The translations under genes were made by a program, and so were the position numbers. A stretch of 64,000 bases of DNA, from positions 391,518-455,517 of the forward strand of contig NC_011678.1 of assembly GCF_000150955.2 (NCBI RefSeq). The letters are read 5' to 3'. Shown in pieces: positions 29,884 through 39,394 of this stretch. Source of the DNA: Phaeodactylum tricornutum CCAP 1055/1 (taxonomy: Eukaryota; Bacillariophyta; Bacillariophyceae; Surirellales; Neidiaceae). Position 1 is the stretch's first letter. Each line of letters starts with the position of its first letter. The notes beneath the pieces were generated by a model that was not told where the DNA came from, searched no databases, and saw nothing but the letters and a program-made list of their open reading frames with translations.

Positions 29884-31089
29884 TCAAGTATCATTTGCAA
29901 TAACGTCCTGACTGTGAGTAGCTACTTCAGCCGCAACCATTCTGTGCAACTCATTCGGCCCCACAATTTCGGTTGTGATCCTTGGTCTAGGCAACATTCT
30001 AAAACCCGAGATTGCTATGTCTATGTGTTGACAAAGTGGACAGCGATTGTGTCGAGATAGCCACGTTTTTAAACAGTCCTTGTGCAACATATGTCCACAA
30101 GCGATATCGCCAATGACCTCACCTTCGCGTAGCTGTTCTAGACAAATGGCACAGCGATTTCCTTTTTCCATTTGCTCATCCATCTCGTCCAAGGTCGCCT
30201 GGTCCCGTCGAAACTTTGTTGAGATCCAGGACGAGGACTGCGTATTGTCTCCTTCCTCTTCCGGGTCCGACACAAATCTTTTTGTCTTAAGCAGCAGCAC
30301 AGGTGTATAACATAGCTCCTTCACGGAATGGCTAGTGTACTCATTGTCTCTGCTGTCTCCTCGATCACGGCCGTACCCATTGTATGATAGTAAGACACGG
30401 GCTGTCCAAATGCGCCCCCAAAGACGCACGTACCCGTTGCGATGACGAGCCTGATCGAAATTTCTGGAAACGAGGTATTCCCGATGGATTGCTGACCTGT
30501 ACATCTGTGCCGCTCGTTGAGGATGACGAGACAAAATAGAAGTCAGATTCGCATTCAAAATTGGATCGTCGCCATCTTGGCTATTCTGCTCCGCAGAGCG
30601 ACTATTATTTCCACCAAAGATTTGGCGTTGGACAAAGTGTACGCATGATCGTCCCGCTGTGGTACACACGACTGCGCACAGGAGACAAGAAAACCAAAAG
30701 AGCACACCAGGCCAAACTGCTCGTAACAAATTTGTGGAACCAGAGGACCGAATACAGCGTACAGGGCCGGTATCTCCGCGAACCGTACAAGAGTGGAAGT
30801 GAGAAGGGCAAAACTCGGCCTTGCGGCTTAACAATGTCGTACACCAGCACTCTCGAAACGTGCTGTCGTCTACAGAGGGCATGACGGCCTCGTCTTCTAT
30901 CTTCGTCGCCGTTGCAACGTAATACTCGCCCGTAGTGACATTCCTACGAAAAACGACGTCCCTCGAAAGAAGGGAACACTGCACTGAGGCGACTGGTTTC
31001 TTTGAAACTTCATCATACGTCTTCCGAGACGAAACGACTGAAATATGAACAGACCAATACGCCAGGACAACCATCCACAGATGAATCAT
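29884..31089 (-). CDS. RING-H2 transmembrane E3 ubiquitin ligase candidate 2
   Basis: This single-exon gene encodes 401 aa from the ATG at 31089. A signal peptide (about residues 3-20) and a luminal part precede a hydrophobic helix (about 124-143). A cytosolic region leads to the RING-H2 finger near residues 314-355: CAIC, CGHMLHKDCLKTWL, CPLC. The luminal motif C-x-C-x10-C-P-x5-C (starting RECWC) matches that of the neighbouring RING gene in both spacing and the Pro, although the linkers between have diverged widely. Topology (signal peptide, luminal Cys module, single helix, cytosolic RING) resembles PA-TM-RING E3 ligases, but I see no protease-associated domain. Role inferred: membrane-bound ubiquitin ligase, with a luminal module that might sense or bind something. 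Confidence 0.85.
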   Translation of the reverse strand: MIHLWMVVLAYWSVHISVVSSRKTYDEVSKKPVASVQCSLLSRDVVFRRNVTTGEYYVATATKIEDEAVMPSVDDSTFRECWCTTLLSRKAEFCPSHFHSCTVRGDTGPVRCIRSSGSTNLLRAVWPGVLFWFSCLLCAVVCTTAGRSCVHFVQRQIFGGNNSRSAEQNSQDGDDPILNANLTSILSRHPQRAAQMYRSAIHREYLVSRNFDQARHRNGYVRLWGRIWTARVLLSYNGYGRDRGDSRDNEYTSHSVKELCYTPVLLLKTKRFVSDPEEEGDNTQSSSWISTKFRRDQATLDEMDEQMEKGNRCAICLEQLREGEVIGDIACGHMLHKDCLKTWLSRHNRCPLCQHIDIAISGFRMLPRPRITTEIVGPNELHRMVAAEVATHSQDVIANDT

Positions 31090-31819
31090 GGCATGTGCTC
31101 ACTTTTATGCTGAGAGTTCCGGAAAGTCGGACTGATTTGGAATAATCCGCGCTTTTTATTCCAGGAAAACAACTCTGAGTGGACGCAACCTACAAACAGA
31201 GTCAATGATAGTGACGTGAGAAAGTTGTGGTGCCGGCAGAATGGAGGGCAATCTGAGTTTTAGGAACTGCGGGAGAAAATCGGGGAAATAGCGGTACTAT
31301 ATTCTCGTCGAACAGAACGTCGAGGACGCATCATACACACCCGTAAAAAAAAAGATAAGTTCGCTCCAAAACGGTGACGTTTTGGAAACTGACTTTTTGA
31401 TATTTCGTATATGATGATTTCAATTAGGAGGTTGCCATTCTTTGGCTGAAAGATACCTAGTGACGTTCTCCACTACTTACAAGCAATGATATTTACAATT
31501 AGCTTCGCACTTCGCGCGTGTATGTTGTTGGGCCATTTGCCATTATGGTACTTGCCCTCGGATTGATCACAGTCAGCAACGTCACTGCACCCCGGAGCAC
31601 GTATCAATTTTAGTCCCTGATAAGCATGACTCATTTTACGGATCCTTTGAATCTCTACTTTTCAACGCAATCACCGACCGTGCTTCACAGTCGAATCCGA
31701 CGAGGCCGTGTGTGGGATTCACAGCAAAGCCTCTCCAACCTTTTCATCAGCCGAGCAAATACACATTTTGTCGGCTTTCTCCGTGTGCACATTTGCCGCT
31801 TCTCCGGCACGAAAGCAAT
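31090..31819. promoter_or_regulatory. Divergent spacer, RING 2 / methyltransferase
   Basis: The 730 nt lie between two divergent starts. The TCACAGTC octamer occurs twice on the plus strand, at 31567-31574 and 31685-31692, about 250 and 130 nt upstream of the methyltransferase ATG. No other site is recognised. Confidence 0.45.
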
Positions 31820-32734
31820 ATGTCGAATGGTCGGTTGCTGGTGCTAATAGTAGTTGTGCCCGCGGTCGCTTTCTTGGTGCAGCATGTTTTGTTTGCTGGC
31901 GTCGTCCCTCCACCGACCGATCACGGCAGGGGCAGCATGTTCGATATGATTGCCACCCGCTACGACTTCATCAACCGGGTTCTCGCCGTTGGTATGGATG
32001 TGGGATGGCGGAAAGCTATGGCACGAAAAATTGCGGATCGTGTCTCGAACGTGCATCGCCCCCGTATTTTGGACATTGCCACAGGGACTGCAGACGTTTC
32101 CTTGTTGTTGGCATCGACAATACCGACCGCAACCATACTCGGCGTCGACCCTAGCGCCAACATGCTGAGCGTAGGCCGCGACAAAATTCAAGCCCGTCAC
32201 TTGGAATCACAGATAACTCTCGAAATTGCCGACGCACAACAGTTGGTCAACCTGCGATCGTCCAGTTTCGACGCCGCCACGATGGCGTTTGGCATTCGCA
32301 ATGTTCCGGACCGTACCAAGGCGCTATGCGAAATTCACCGTGTTTTAAGAGGCGATGCTGTGTTTTGCATTTTGGAATTTTCTGAGCCCGATGATTCGTT
32401 TGGGATATTGGGTCGAGCGGCGCGATTGTTTATTCGACACGTTGTGCCCTTTCTAGGCGGTGTGCTCTCGGGAGCACCTCGAGAATATTGGCATTTGCAA
32501 AATTCCATTAGTGATTTCCCGTCGCCATCGGCCTTTGCAGCCCTGATTGAGGCTCAGGCATGTTCAAGTGGTCACTTTGGCGTAGAAGAGGTTGTGCAAA
32601 TGAATTTTGGATCCGTCCAATTGTACGTACTGAAAGCGTATAAGCAAGGTGCTGGTCTCGATGAAAGCGAGAAGGAAGCTAGGGAAGATGCATTTGAGTA
32701 TACAGAGGGCACTGCAAGTACTCAGGAATTATGA
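31820..32734 (+). CDS. UbiE/COQ5/MenG-type quinone methyltransferase
   Basis: This single-exon gene encodes 304 aa from the first in-frame ATG. The family methylates the ring of ubiquinone, menaquinone or phylloquinone precursors using S-adenosylmethionine. Diagnostic motifs are FDMIATRYDFINRVLAVGMD (the family's FDxxAxxYDxxN start), the SAM-binding loop ILDIATGTADVSLLLA, VDPSANML, and the FGIRNVPDRTKAL stretch. The N-terminus has a long hydrophobic helix (residues 6-28) like a signal peptide, with VLFAG near its end. Entry into the secretory or plastid route would favour the phylloquinone (MenG) role over mitochondrial COQ5, but no clean ASAF motif is seen and the choice is open. The 3' end faces PRP28 with only 41 nt between the stops. 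Confidence 0.85.
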   Translation: MSNGRLLVLIVVVPAVAFLVQHVLFAGVVPPPTDHGRGSMFDMIATRYDFINRVLAVGMDVGWRKAMARKIADRVSNVHRPRILDIATGTADVSLLLASTIPTATILGVDPSANMLSVGRDKIQARHLESQITLEIADAQQLVNLRSSSFDAATMAFGIRNVPDRTKALCEIHRVLRGDAVFCILEFSEPDDSFGILGRAARLFIRHVVPFLGGVLSGAPREYWHLQNSISDFPSPSAFAALIEAQACSSGHFGVEEVVQMNFGSVQLYVLKAYKQGAGLDESEKEAREDAFEYTEGTASTQEL

Positions 32735-32775
32735 GTTTTGGTAAATTATATTGGATTGCCAAGCTTGTTGCCAAA

Positions 32776-34815
32776 TTAGTAAATGAGATTATTTTGCACA
32801 TTGCCGTTCGCAGCCGGATGTCTCGCCAATCGTTCGGGTACCCTGTTGCCAGTACTTTCCAAATAAGCTTTCAAAGGCGCCATGATTCCCTCGTCTTCGT
32901 CCGTAATAAAGGAAGTCGCCACGCCTTCCTTCCCGGCGCGCCCGGTTCGCCCAATACGATGTGTGTAGTTCTCTATCGACCGGGTCGGCAAGTCGTAATT
33001 TATCACATGCGCCACATCAGGGATGTCTAAACCACGACCAGCAACGTCTGTAGCCACCAACACAACGTTCCCTCGACGAAAGGTCTCCAAGTTCTCCTCG
33101 CGTTGCTCCTGTGTTTTTCCTCCATGCAAAACGACACATGCCCGTCCACTACGTTCCACCATTCGACCGACACCTTCAGCATGCTTTTTTTCGTTGACAA
33201 ACACAATGATTTTCTCGCGCAAAAATCGGCGATCTTGTAACTGTTCGCGGAGTACTTTTTCTTTTTGCGAAACGGACGCCAAAAACATGATGCGCTGTTC
33301 GATGCGTGCGTTCTTGCCAGAATCTTTATCTCCGACGCTTACAATAGCGGGATGCCGGAGATAGCGTTTGGCGATGCGTTCAACTTCCGGCGGCATAGTG
33401 GCGGAAAACATGGCGGTCAAGCGGTGCCGAGCAACGTCAGCTTTTTGCAAATCTTCTTTTTCTTGTTGGTACGTTTCAGCTTCGTTTTCTGATTTGAGGC
33501 TACCACCACAAGCATCTAGAATGGTTTCGATTTGAGGGGCGAATCCCATGTCAATCATCCGATCAGCTTCATCCAGAACAATATAGCAACATTGATTTAA
33601 TACCATATAGGCCATGTCGATACATTCGTTGATGCGGCCTGGTGTTCCGACCACGATGTGCACTCCACGACGGAGTTCTTGCGCTTGCTGTTGAATTTGC
33701 TGTCCACCGACAATCCCGACAGTGCGAATCAAGCGTTGCCGACTCAGTAGCTTTTGAAATTCGCCATCAATTTGGAGAGCAAGTTCGCGCGTCGGTGCCA
33801 TAACGAGAGCTAGGGGGCCAGCGTCGGCCACACTTTCCAAAACTCGGGAGGGCAAATTCAAAAGGTAGTGGCATAAGGGTACCCCAAATGCGACTGTTTT
33901 TCCACTACCTGTTTCGGCTATACCTATTAGATCGCGACGCTGCAAGCCAATCGGAATTGCTTGACGCTGAATCGGAGATGGTTCTTTAAAACGCAAAACC
34001 TGTTCGATTGCTTCGAGCAGAGCAGTATGTAACACGGGTAGATCAGGAGTCGGAGCCTCTCTAAAGGACCGAAGTGGTGGCGGCGCCTTGCCACCTTTTA
34101 CTATTATTTCATAGTTTTCCCGCAAGATACGCCAATCTCGTGCAGTCATCTTTGCCAAAGGCTTGCTCTGTATACTGGACGCCGTAGCAATGTCCCTTTT
34201 GTCACTGATCTCTTGGTTATTGGGACGACGCTGAGTTGTGACTGAAACCGTCGATTTGTACAGCACATCGTTGTCATCGAACGTGTCGTCAGTATCGTCC
34301 CATCGGAATTTAAAGGTTGTCTTTTTGCTCGATTTCTGCTTTTTGCGTTTTGCCACAATATCATCCTCCCCTTGTAAGGCTGACTTTCCAAGGTAGGTAG
34401 TCTTCACGGCGAGCTCCTCTTTTTTAGACAGCTTCGGCCGATCCACTGTTTGTGTAATATTGTTGGTCCTCTGCTTTCCCGCGTTTGTCTTGTCTACATC
34501 AATTGTGCCAGGTACGTCCTTTCCACTGTCGAAAACCAAGTCACGCTTGCCTTTGGGGATGTACTCGACACGTTCCCCTATGGCCTGGACAAGCCCACTG
34601 GTACTGGTGGGTTGTGATAGAGATTGCACCTCCTTTTCTCGTTGTCGAGCTTCTGCCTTTTCGCGCAAGGCTCGCTCCAACGCGCGTTGTTCGGCGCGTT
34701 GTTCGGCTCGTTTGGCCGCAGCCGCCGCCGCCAAAGCCTCATGCCGCTCTTCCTGCGTCAAATTTTCAAGTAACGCAGGATCAATCAACGATAATTTGCC
34801 CCACTCTTCGGGCAT
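32776..34815 (-). CDS. PRP28: DEAD-box spliceosomal helicase PRP28 (DDX23 type)
   Basis: This single-exon gene encodes 679 aa from the ATG at 34815. PRP28 is the U5 snRNP-associated helicase that exchanges U1 for U6 at the 5' splice site. The N-terminus has an Ala/Glu/Arg-rich coiled stretch and the FKFRWDDTDDT segment typical of PRP28/DDX23. The diagnostic MTARDWRILRENYEIIVKGG precedes the helicase core. Core motifs are Q (EPSPIQRQAIPI), I (AETGSGKT), Ia (PTRELA), Ib (GTPGR), II (DEAD in VLDEADRM), III (SAT), IV (IIVFVN), V (ATDVAGRGLDIP) and VI (HRIGRTGRAG). All are intact. Similarity to DDX23 around the DWRI segment separates it from other DEAD helicases. Confidence 0.92.
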   Translation of the reverse strand: MPEEWGKLSLIDPALLENLTQEERHEALAAAAAAKRAEQRAEQRALERALREKAEARQREKEVQSLSQPTSTSGLVQAIGERVEYIPKGKRDLVFDSGKDVPGTIDVDKTNAGKQRTNNITQTVDRPKLSKKEELAVKTTYLGKSALQGEDDIVAKRKKQKSSKKTTFKFRWDDTDDTFDDNDVLYKSTVSVTTQRRPNNQEISDKRDIATASSIQSKPLAKMTARDWRILRENYEIIVKGGKAPPPLRSFREAPTPDLPVLHTALLEAIEQVLRFKEPSPIQRQAIPIGLQRRDLIGIAETGSGKTVAFGVPLCHYLLNLPSRVLESVADAGPLALVMAPTRELALQIDGEFQKLLSRQRLIRTVGIVGGQQIQQQAQELRRGVHIVVGTPGRINECIDMAYMVLNQCCYIVLDEADRMIDMGFAPQIETILDACGGSLKSENEAETYQQEKEDLQKADVARHRLTAMFSATMPPEVERIAKRYLRHPAIVSVGDKDSGKNARIEQRIMFLASVSQKEKVLREQLQDRRFLREKIIVFVNEKKHAEGVGRMVERSGRACVVLHGGKTQEQREENLETFRRGNVVLVATDVAGRGLDIPDVAHVINYDLPTRSIENYTHRIGRTGRAGKEGVATSFITDEDEGIMAPLKAYLESTGNRVPERLARHPAANGNVQNNLIY

Positions 34816-35949
34816 AATCCGTTTAATAATTGCGTATGGAGACCTTTCTTTGATTTCAAAGACGGGACAAGGAACACAGTGTGTGGCTGCTTGTCAAATA
34901 TTTCTACACGACCATCGTTTATGTTTGTTGGTTCCGCTCTTTTCACGAAGAAGGCGCCCACACGGCATTTGATCTTTTCGATTTGTACTGCTAACAGAAT
35001 ATAGACAGGAATTCGCGACTCGTCATTCGTTTGCGTGACAGCGAGGAGTACTAGCGCCAACTGACGATAAATTATTTCACGCAACAGTCAATGCTACTGT
35101 GTGTTATAACTAGTAACATTTACATTAGATTAGCAATCAGCACCATGACAGGGCAGAATATAGGATTGGCACTTGGCCTGAATCGAGAGAGAAAAATATT
35201 CAGAGTCGGTGACTGTATGATGTTTCAATCAAATCAAACTTCATGCTTCGGATTCTGTTCAGGAACCATGGGCAAAATTGGTTCCAGGTATTCCTTGCCT
35301 TTGTTGTGTTACTGTTAGTAAAACAGTACCATACTTCGCCGAACATAGTAGATGTGGTGTACCTCCTATTTACATTAGAGGAAGCTTGTGGAATGACCAG
35401 CAAAAAACATAAAAGGGAGGGGAGAGCATTGCGATCTTTTGTCCGCAAGTTGCGAGAGGTCCGATTGTTCAGTTGCCTGCCTGACCGGTTAACCCCATCT
35501 TCAATGGACATCACACTCCGCCTTACGACGAGGAATGATATCAAACAACCCGCCACGAAAAGACAATGCTACACATTATGAGTAAATATATCGTATAAAT
35601 AGCGTCTAATTTATATTTCTCCTTTGAGAAGTAGCGACGGGGAATTGACAGAGAGAAGTACTGTGAGTGCCTGTCGACTAGTGCAGAGCTAGAAATCGTT
35701 TCTTAGCCTGGGGTCAATTACGCTATCTTTTTCGTGGGCCAGAGCGTTTGTCTATTTCAAGCGAATTGAAATTGTACCGGTCGACAAGTCTAGAAATGGT
35801 TGTTTGATTTGGAGTCAGGTTCGCTGTCGACTTTTTCTTTCGTATGTGCGTTTCTCTACTTCAAGTGAAACGAATACCTATTGTGAATCATCAAAAGCAT
35901 TGCCCCAATTTATCTCCTTCCAAAATTCTTTAAAGAGCTCAACCTACGG
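34816..35949. other. Spacer with a tandem imperfect repeat
   Basis: About 1.1 kb without a supported gene. A plus-strand frame at 35243-35581 (112 codons, one hydrophobic stretch near its N-terminus) and a minus frame over it are probably chance. The main feature is a diverged tandem repeat of about 107 nt at 35673-35886. Confidence 0.5.
35673..35886. repeat. Two-unit imperfect tandem repeat, period about 107 nt
   Basis: Unit 1 (35673-35779) and unit 2 (35780-35886) both open with GTCGAC and continue through CTAGAAAT.GTT, a GG.GTCA block, CTTTTT, a GCGTTT.TCTA block and TTCAAG.GAA in the same order. The many substitutions and small indels suggest an old duplication. It lies just downstream of the leftward gene at 35950-37167. 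Confidence 0.75.
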
Positions 35950-37167
35950 TTAGACCAGAAAGAAATAAGCAGCGCACGCCATTGCAATCACGGCTTGTAC
36001 AAGTGCCGGGGCCAGCAAGGCTTCGTTGTTTCCGCCCACCGCTGCTATCGAATCCAGAATGGACCGCACCGAAAATAGCACGAATCCCGCTAAAGCACTT
36101 TGCTTAACAATCCCGCCCGATTTAAGCTTGACTAGGGGGTCGTTCTCGATTTTGGCCTGCACGCTCTTCAAGTCCTCCACTGCTTTCTCGACTTGGGCCG
36201 TCTCTTTACCGACACGTTTCAATACGGCCGCCATGGAGGATTCGGCTTGTGCTAGACGAGCGGCTTTGTCATTATTGCTGTCCACCGCACTCTGAGCACT
36301 TTCGGCTGCACTTTCTTGAGCCAACCCTTGCTGCGCAGAAAACAAAGAGAAGTGGAATCGTAACAGTCAGATTCGGAACCAAAATGATATTGAAGCAAAC
36401 TAGCGTTTTGCTTTCCTGACTCCTCCTGACGCACCTGCTCTTTGCGAATTTCTTCCAGATTTTGCAATAATTTATCGTTGCCCCGTTCAAAGATAGCTTC
36501 AATTTCCTTCATAATTTCTTTATCGTCCAAGATGGAAGCGGCCATGGATGGATTGTTGATCTTGACTTCCTTCATCGCCTCTGCCAAAGCTTGATCCATG
36601 AACGCCTGCGTATCGGCTTCAGAAGGCGGAACGCTTGTGGCAGTATCGATACTTCCTTGCGCTGGGATGGTGTTTTCTGTTTCCCCAGGGTTGTTTTCGA
36701 CCGCCCATATCGGCAAGTACGGTCGAATACAATTCATCGTTACTATTGCTTTCCAATTCTTTCACCATATCAGTGTACTGCTGAGCTTCCTTTTCGGGAG
36801 TCACTGGCTCCGTCGGCGGTGTACGGATGGCTTTGGACTGCGCGGAAAACCCGCGTGCGGCACTGCCGGCTGGCTTGGATGGCGCCGGGGCAACGGATTC
36901 GTCGAGCGATCCGAGTTTGTCGAGCTGCCGAAAGGCGTCCGCCATCCCGGGAATATCCCCACCATCGCCACTTTCCTTCCGTTGCGACAATTTTCTCCGC
37001 AACGCGTGCGGCAATCGCAAGGACAATATCTTGTGTCCGAGGTGGAGCGAGGGATGGGGATTCGTCGGGGGGTGGGAGGTGAACCCTTTCGTCCGCCGGG
37101 TGAGATCGAAACATAGCAAGACGCAAAGCGTTCGCTGCCAGAAAATATCTCTTGTATATGGTGACAT
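35950..37167 (-). CDS. Hypothetical coiled-coil protein with C-terminal membrane helices
   Basis: The model has three exons: 37167-36744, 36676-36435 and 36330-35950. Introns are 67 nt (GTAACG...ACAG) and 104 nt (GTGCGT...GCAG), both keeping frame; the second join LEEIRKEQ/QGLAQESA is convincing. The product is about 348 aa. The middle is polar and helical (MDQALAEAMKEVKI, IFERGNDKLLQNLEEIRKEQ), followed by an Ala/Gln/Glu-rich coil. Two hydrophobic segments near the end (about residues 295-318 and 328-347) suggest membrane insertion at the C-terminus. The 5' end is uncertain. Another frame (around 37126-37000) reads a coil-like DIVLAIAARVAEK and would join only through a shift at an AAAA run, so the true first exon may differ. 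No family is recognised. Confidence 0.6.
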
Positions 37168-37679
37168 CTGAGTGGTGTCGCTTGTGTCCAGCTAGAGAGC
37201 AATCACTGGATCCATCCTTGTATGCGGAAGGTATTCGGTGGCTTGCATCTCATCCCATTGCCGTTGACTCTCGAGAAAGATAGTTCGAGGTTGTCACGTT
37301 TCGTGACGCTCGCCGTCTGGCCATGGTTCAGCATGTACGTTTACTCTCTGTGTCTTATCAGTACCGATGTGATATAAGCAGCCAATCCAGTCAGCTTTTC
37401 AGTGCCGTTTCCTTTCTCCGTGCCCCCAAGGTCAAGGTAGGTCGGAAACCCGCCATCCGCCGATTGGACCACCATGAGGAGACTTTCGTCGTTCTCACGT
37501 TCAACAACGGTTAGTTAGTACCCTTATGAGTATCTGTTTGGTAGAGTATCGCACTCGGCGCTTCTCACATTCTCTCGCAGCGAATAGTAATTTCCTCCCC
37601 TAGCGCTGACTGGAAATAGAGTCTCGACTCGTAAGGAAAGAAGTCCCTGTCACGCTGTGAGTGCTCCCCCCGAGCCAAC
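37168..37679. promoter_or_regulatory. Divergent spacer before Arp4
   Basis: The 512 nt between the leftward coiled-coil gene and the rightward actin-related gene. A short frame at 37323-37514 shows no features. No specific site is recognised; shared promoter space is inferred from gene orientation. Confidence 0.35.
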
Positions 37680-39239
37680 ATGTACTGTGGTGACGAAACG
37701 GGATCCTTCGTCGGCGACGTCGGTTCCCATACCAGTCGGTTCGGTTACGGCGGCGAGGACTGTCCCAAATATGTGGTGCCGTCGTACGTCGCTCGGAACA
37801 AATCGCCGGACGACCGCGCGCGACGCTCTCCCGTACCGAATGCGCCCCACCATCCCCGTTGGGCCGAGGCGGAACTCGCCAGCGCCCTGCGACAAGCGCG
37901 AACAGACGATAATTCGCATCAACCGTTGGTCGATCCCGTGGCGTACCTAGCGCAGGGTGATTCCGTACAAGATTGGGATGCTTACGAACAGCTCTGGCAG
38001 TCGGCTTTTGACGTCATGCACGTGAGGGAGCGATACAAACACACCAAAGGAGGAGGGAATGTTCGCAAAGAAAAGAACAGTAACAGTATAATTGCCAGCG
38101 ACAATACTGCAATTGGCGCATCTGGTGTCACGAGCACGACCATCCGCGACACGATCTCGCAAGACAGCCGCATCGTCCACCCTGTTCTGGCGTCCACACC
38201 AGGATGCACCTACAGTGTTGGAGTCGGAGCCAAAGCCATGGCGTCGGCTCGTCGCCGCGATCTCGTCCACCGCGTCGAATGTCTCATGGAAAGTCTCGAC
38301 TGCCCCGCGGCCTTTTTGGCGCCAACTCCAATGCTGAGCGCCTTTGCCTACGGTCGTCAAACCGCACTGGTCGTGGACGTGGGAGCGGGAGGTTGCGTCG
38401 CCACGCCCGTCGTGGACGGGCTCTTGTTGACGCAGGCGCAACGACGCAACGGTAGGGGTGGGGACTGGCTGGGGAACGTCACCTGGCAAGCCTTGCTGGA
38501 ACAGCGGACCATTGTCCGTCCACGCTATCAACAACACGCCAGTTTTAAACCCGACGAGTCGGCAGCGAAAAACGGGATCTTTCATCGGTGGGCCATGCAA
38601 GATCTCATGTACGAATTTAGAACGTCCGGTAACGTTGCGGTACCGGCATGGTGGTACGACGAAACAGTACCGTTTTGCAAGAGCCCAGCTACCGAAGCCG
38701 GTGACGAAATAGTGATCGACCCCATTTCTCCTGGAGGGTCCGAGTCCATTACGTACGAACTCCCCGACGGTACGCTGGTGGACTTGACCAATCGAGTTGG
38801 CCGAGACTTGTGTCGCGTTCCAGAATTGCTCTTTACCGATCAAGTACCCTTCGTCTCGGCCGATCAGATCAGCAACTCGAGCGTGCTTATGGAACACGAG
38901 TCACTAACGAACTTGCCCCTCCACAAGCTCGTGCACGAGTCCCTGGCGGCTGTAGGTGACGTCGACGTCCGCAAGGACTTGGCGGCCAATATTGTTTTGA
39001 CGGGGGCGTCCTCCCTATTGCCCAATATGGAGCAGCGACTATCTTTGGAAACGTCCCGGATGACGTCGAGCGCATACAAGTGCAAAGTGCTGGCCTCTCG
39101 ACACGCCGTCGAACGGTCCTGTGCTGCGTGGATTGGTGGTAGCATCCTCAGCAGTCTCGGTAGTTTTCAGCAATTATGGCTGAGCCGGACCGAGTACGAA
39201 GAATACGGCGCGACGCTGGCGATTCAGCGCTTTCCTTAA
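37680..39239 (+). CDS. ARP4: Actin-related protein 4-like (chromatin remodelling subunit)
   Basis: This single-exon gene encodes 519 aa from the ATG at 37680. Arp4/BAF53 is a nuclear actin-related subunit of the INO80, SWR1 and NuA4 (TIP60) complexes. The N-terminus (YCGDETGSFVGDVGSH, FGYGGEDCPK) is the Arp4 form of the actin start. The phosphate-2 loop appears as LVVDVGAGGCVATPVVDG, followed by NIVLTGASSLLPNMEQRL. The C-terminus AAWIGGSILSSLGSFQQLWL with EYEEYGA matches Arp4/actin closely. It is longer than yeast Arp4 (489) and human BAF53A (429), with low-complexity insertions near residues 125-160 and 325-350. It is convergent with the BAR gene, with 155 nt between their ends. Confidence 0.88.
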   Translation: MYCGDETGSFVGDVGSHTSRFGYGGEDCPKYVVPSYVARNKSPDDRARRSPVPNAPHHPRWAEAELASALRQARTDDNSHQPLVDPVAYLAQGDSVQDWDAYEQLWQSAFDVMHVRERYKHTKGGGNVRKEKNSNSIIASDNTAIGASGVTSTTIRDTISQDSRIVHPVLASTPGCTYSVGVGAKAMASARRRDLVHRVECLMESLDCPAAFLAPTPMLSAFAYGRQTALVVDVGAGGCVATPVVDGLLLTQAQRRNGRGGDWLGNVTWQALLEQRTIVRPRYQQHASFKPDESAAKNGIFHRWAMQDLMYEFRTSGNVAVPAWWYDETVPFCKSPATEAGDEIVIDPISPGGSESITYELPDGTLVDLTNRVGRDLCRVPELLFTDQVPFVSADQISNSSVLMEHESLTNLPLHKLVHESLAAVGDVDVRKDLAANIVLTGASSLLPNMEQRLSLETSRMTSSAYKCKVLASRHAVERSCAAWIGGSILSSLGSFQQLWLSRTEYEEYGATLAIQRFP

Positions 39240-39394
39240 ACTACCCCTACAACCAAATCAGAATACGATAAACAAACACACACATACACGCATGTATAAA
39301 ATTCCGTCTATCTTTACAAATTGAGAGAGTAAAAATTCCTGGACCGGCGCGTGAGATTGGCAGGACGCCGTAGTATTGCAGTGCTTGTTCCTGT

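Noticed and set aside
37947-38897. Minus-strand frame of 316 codons
   Set aside because: It is antisense to Arp4 and has no recognisable domain; GC-rich codon use keeps it open.
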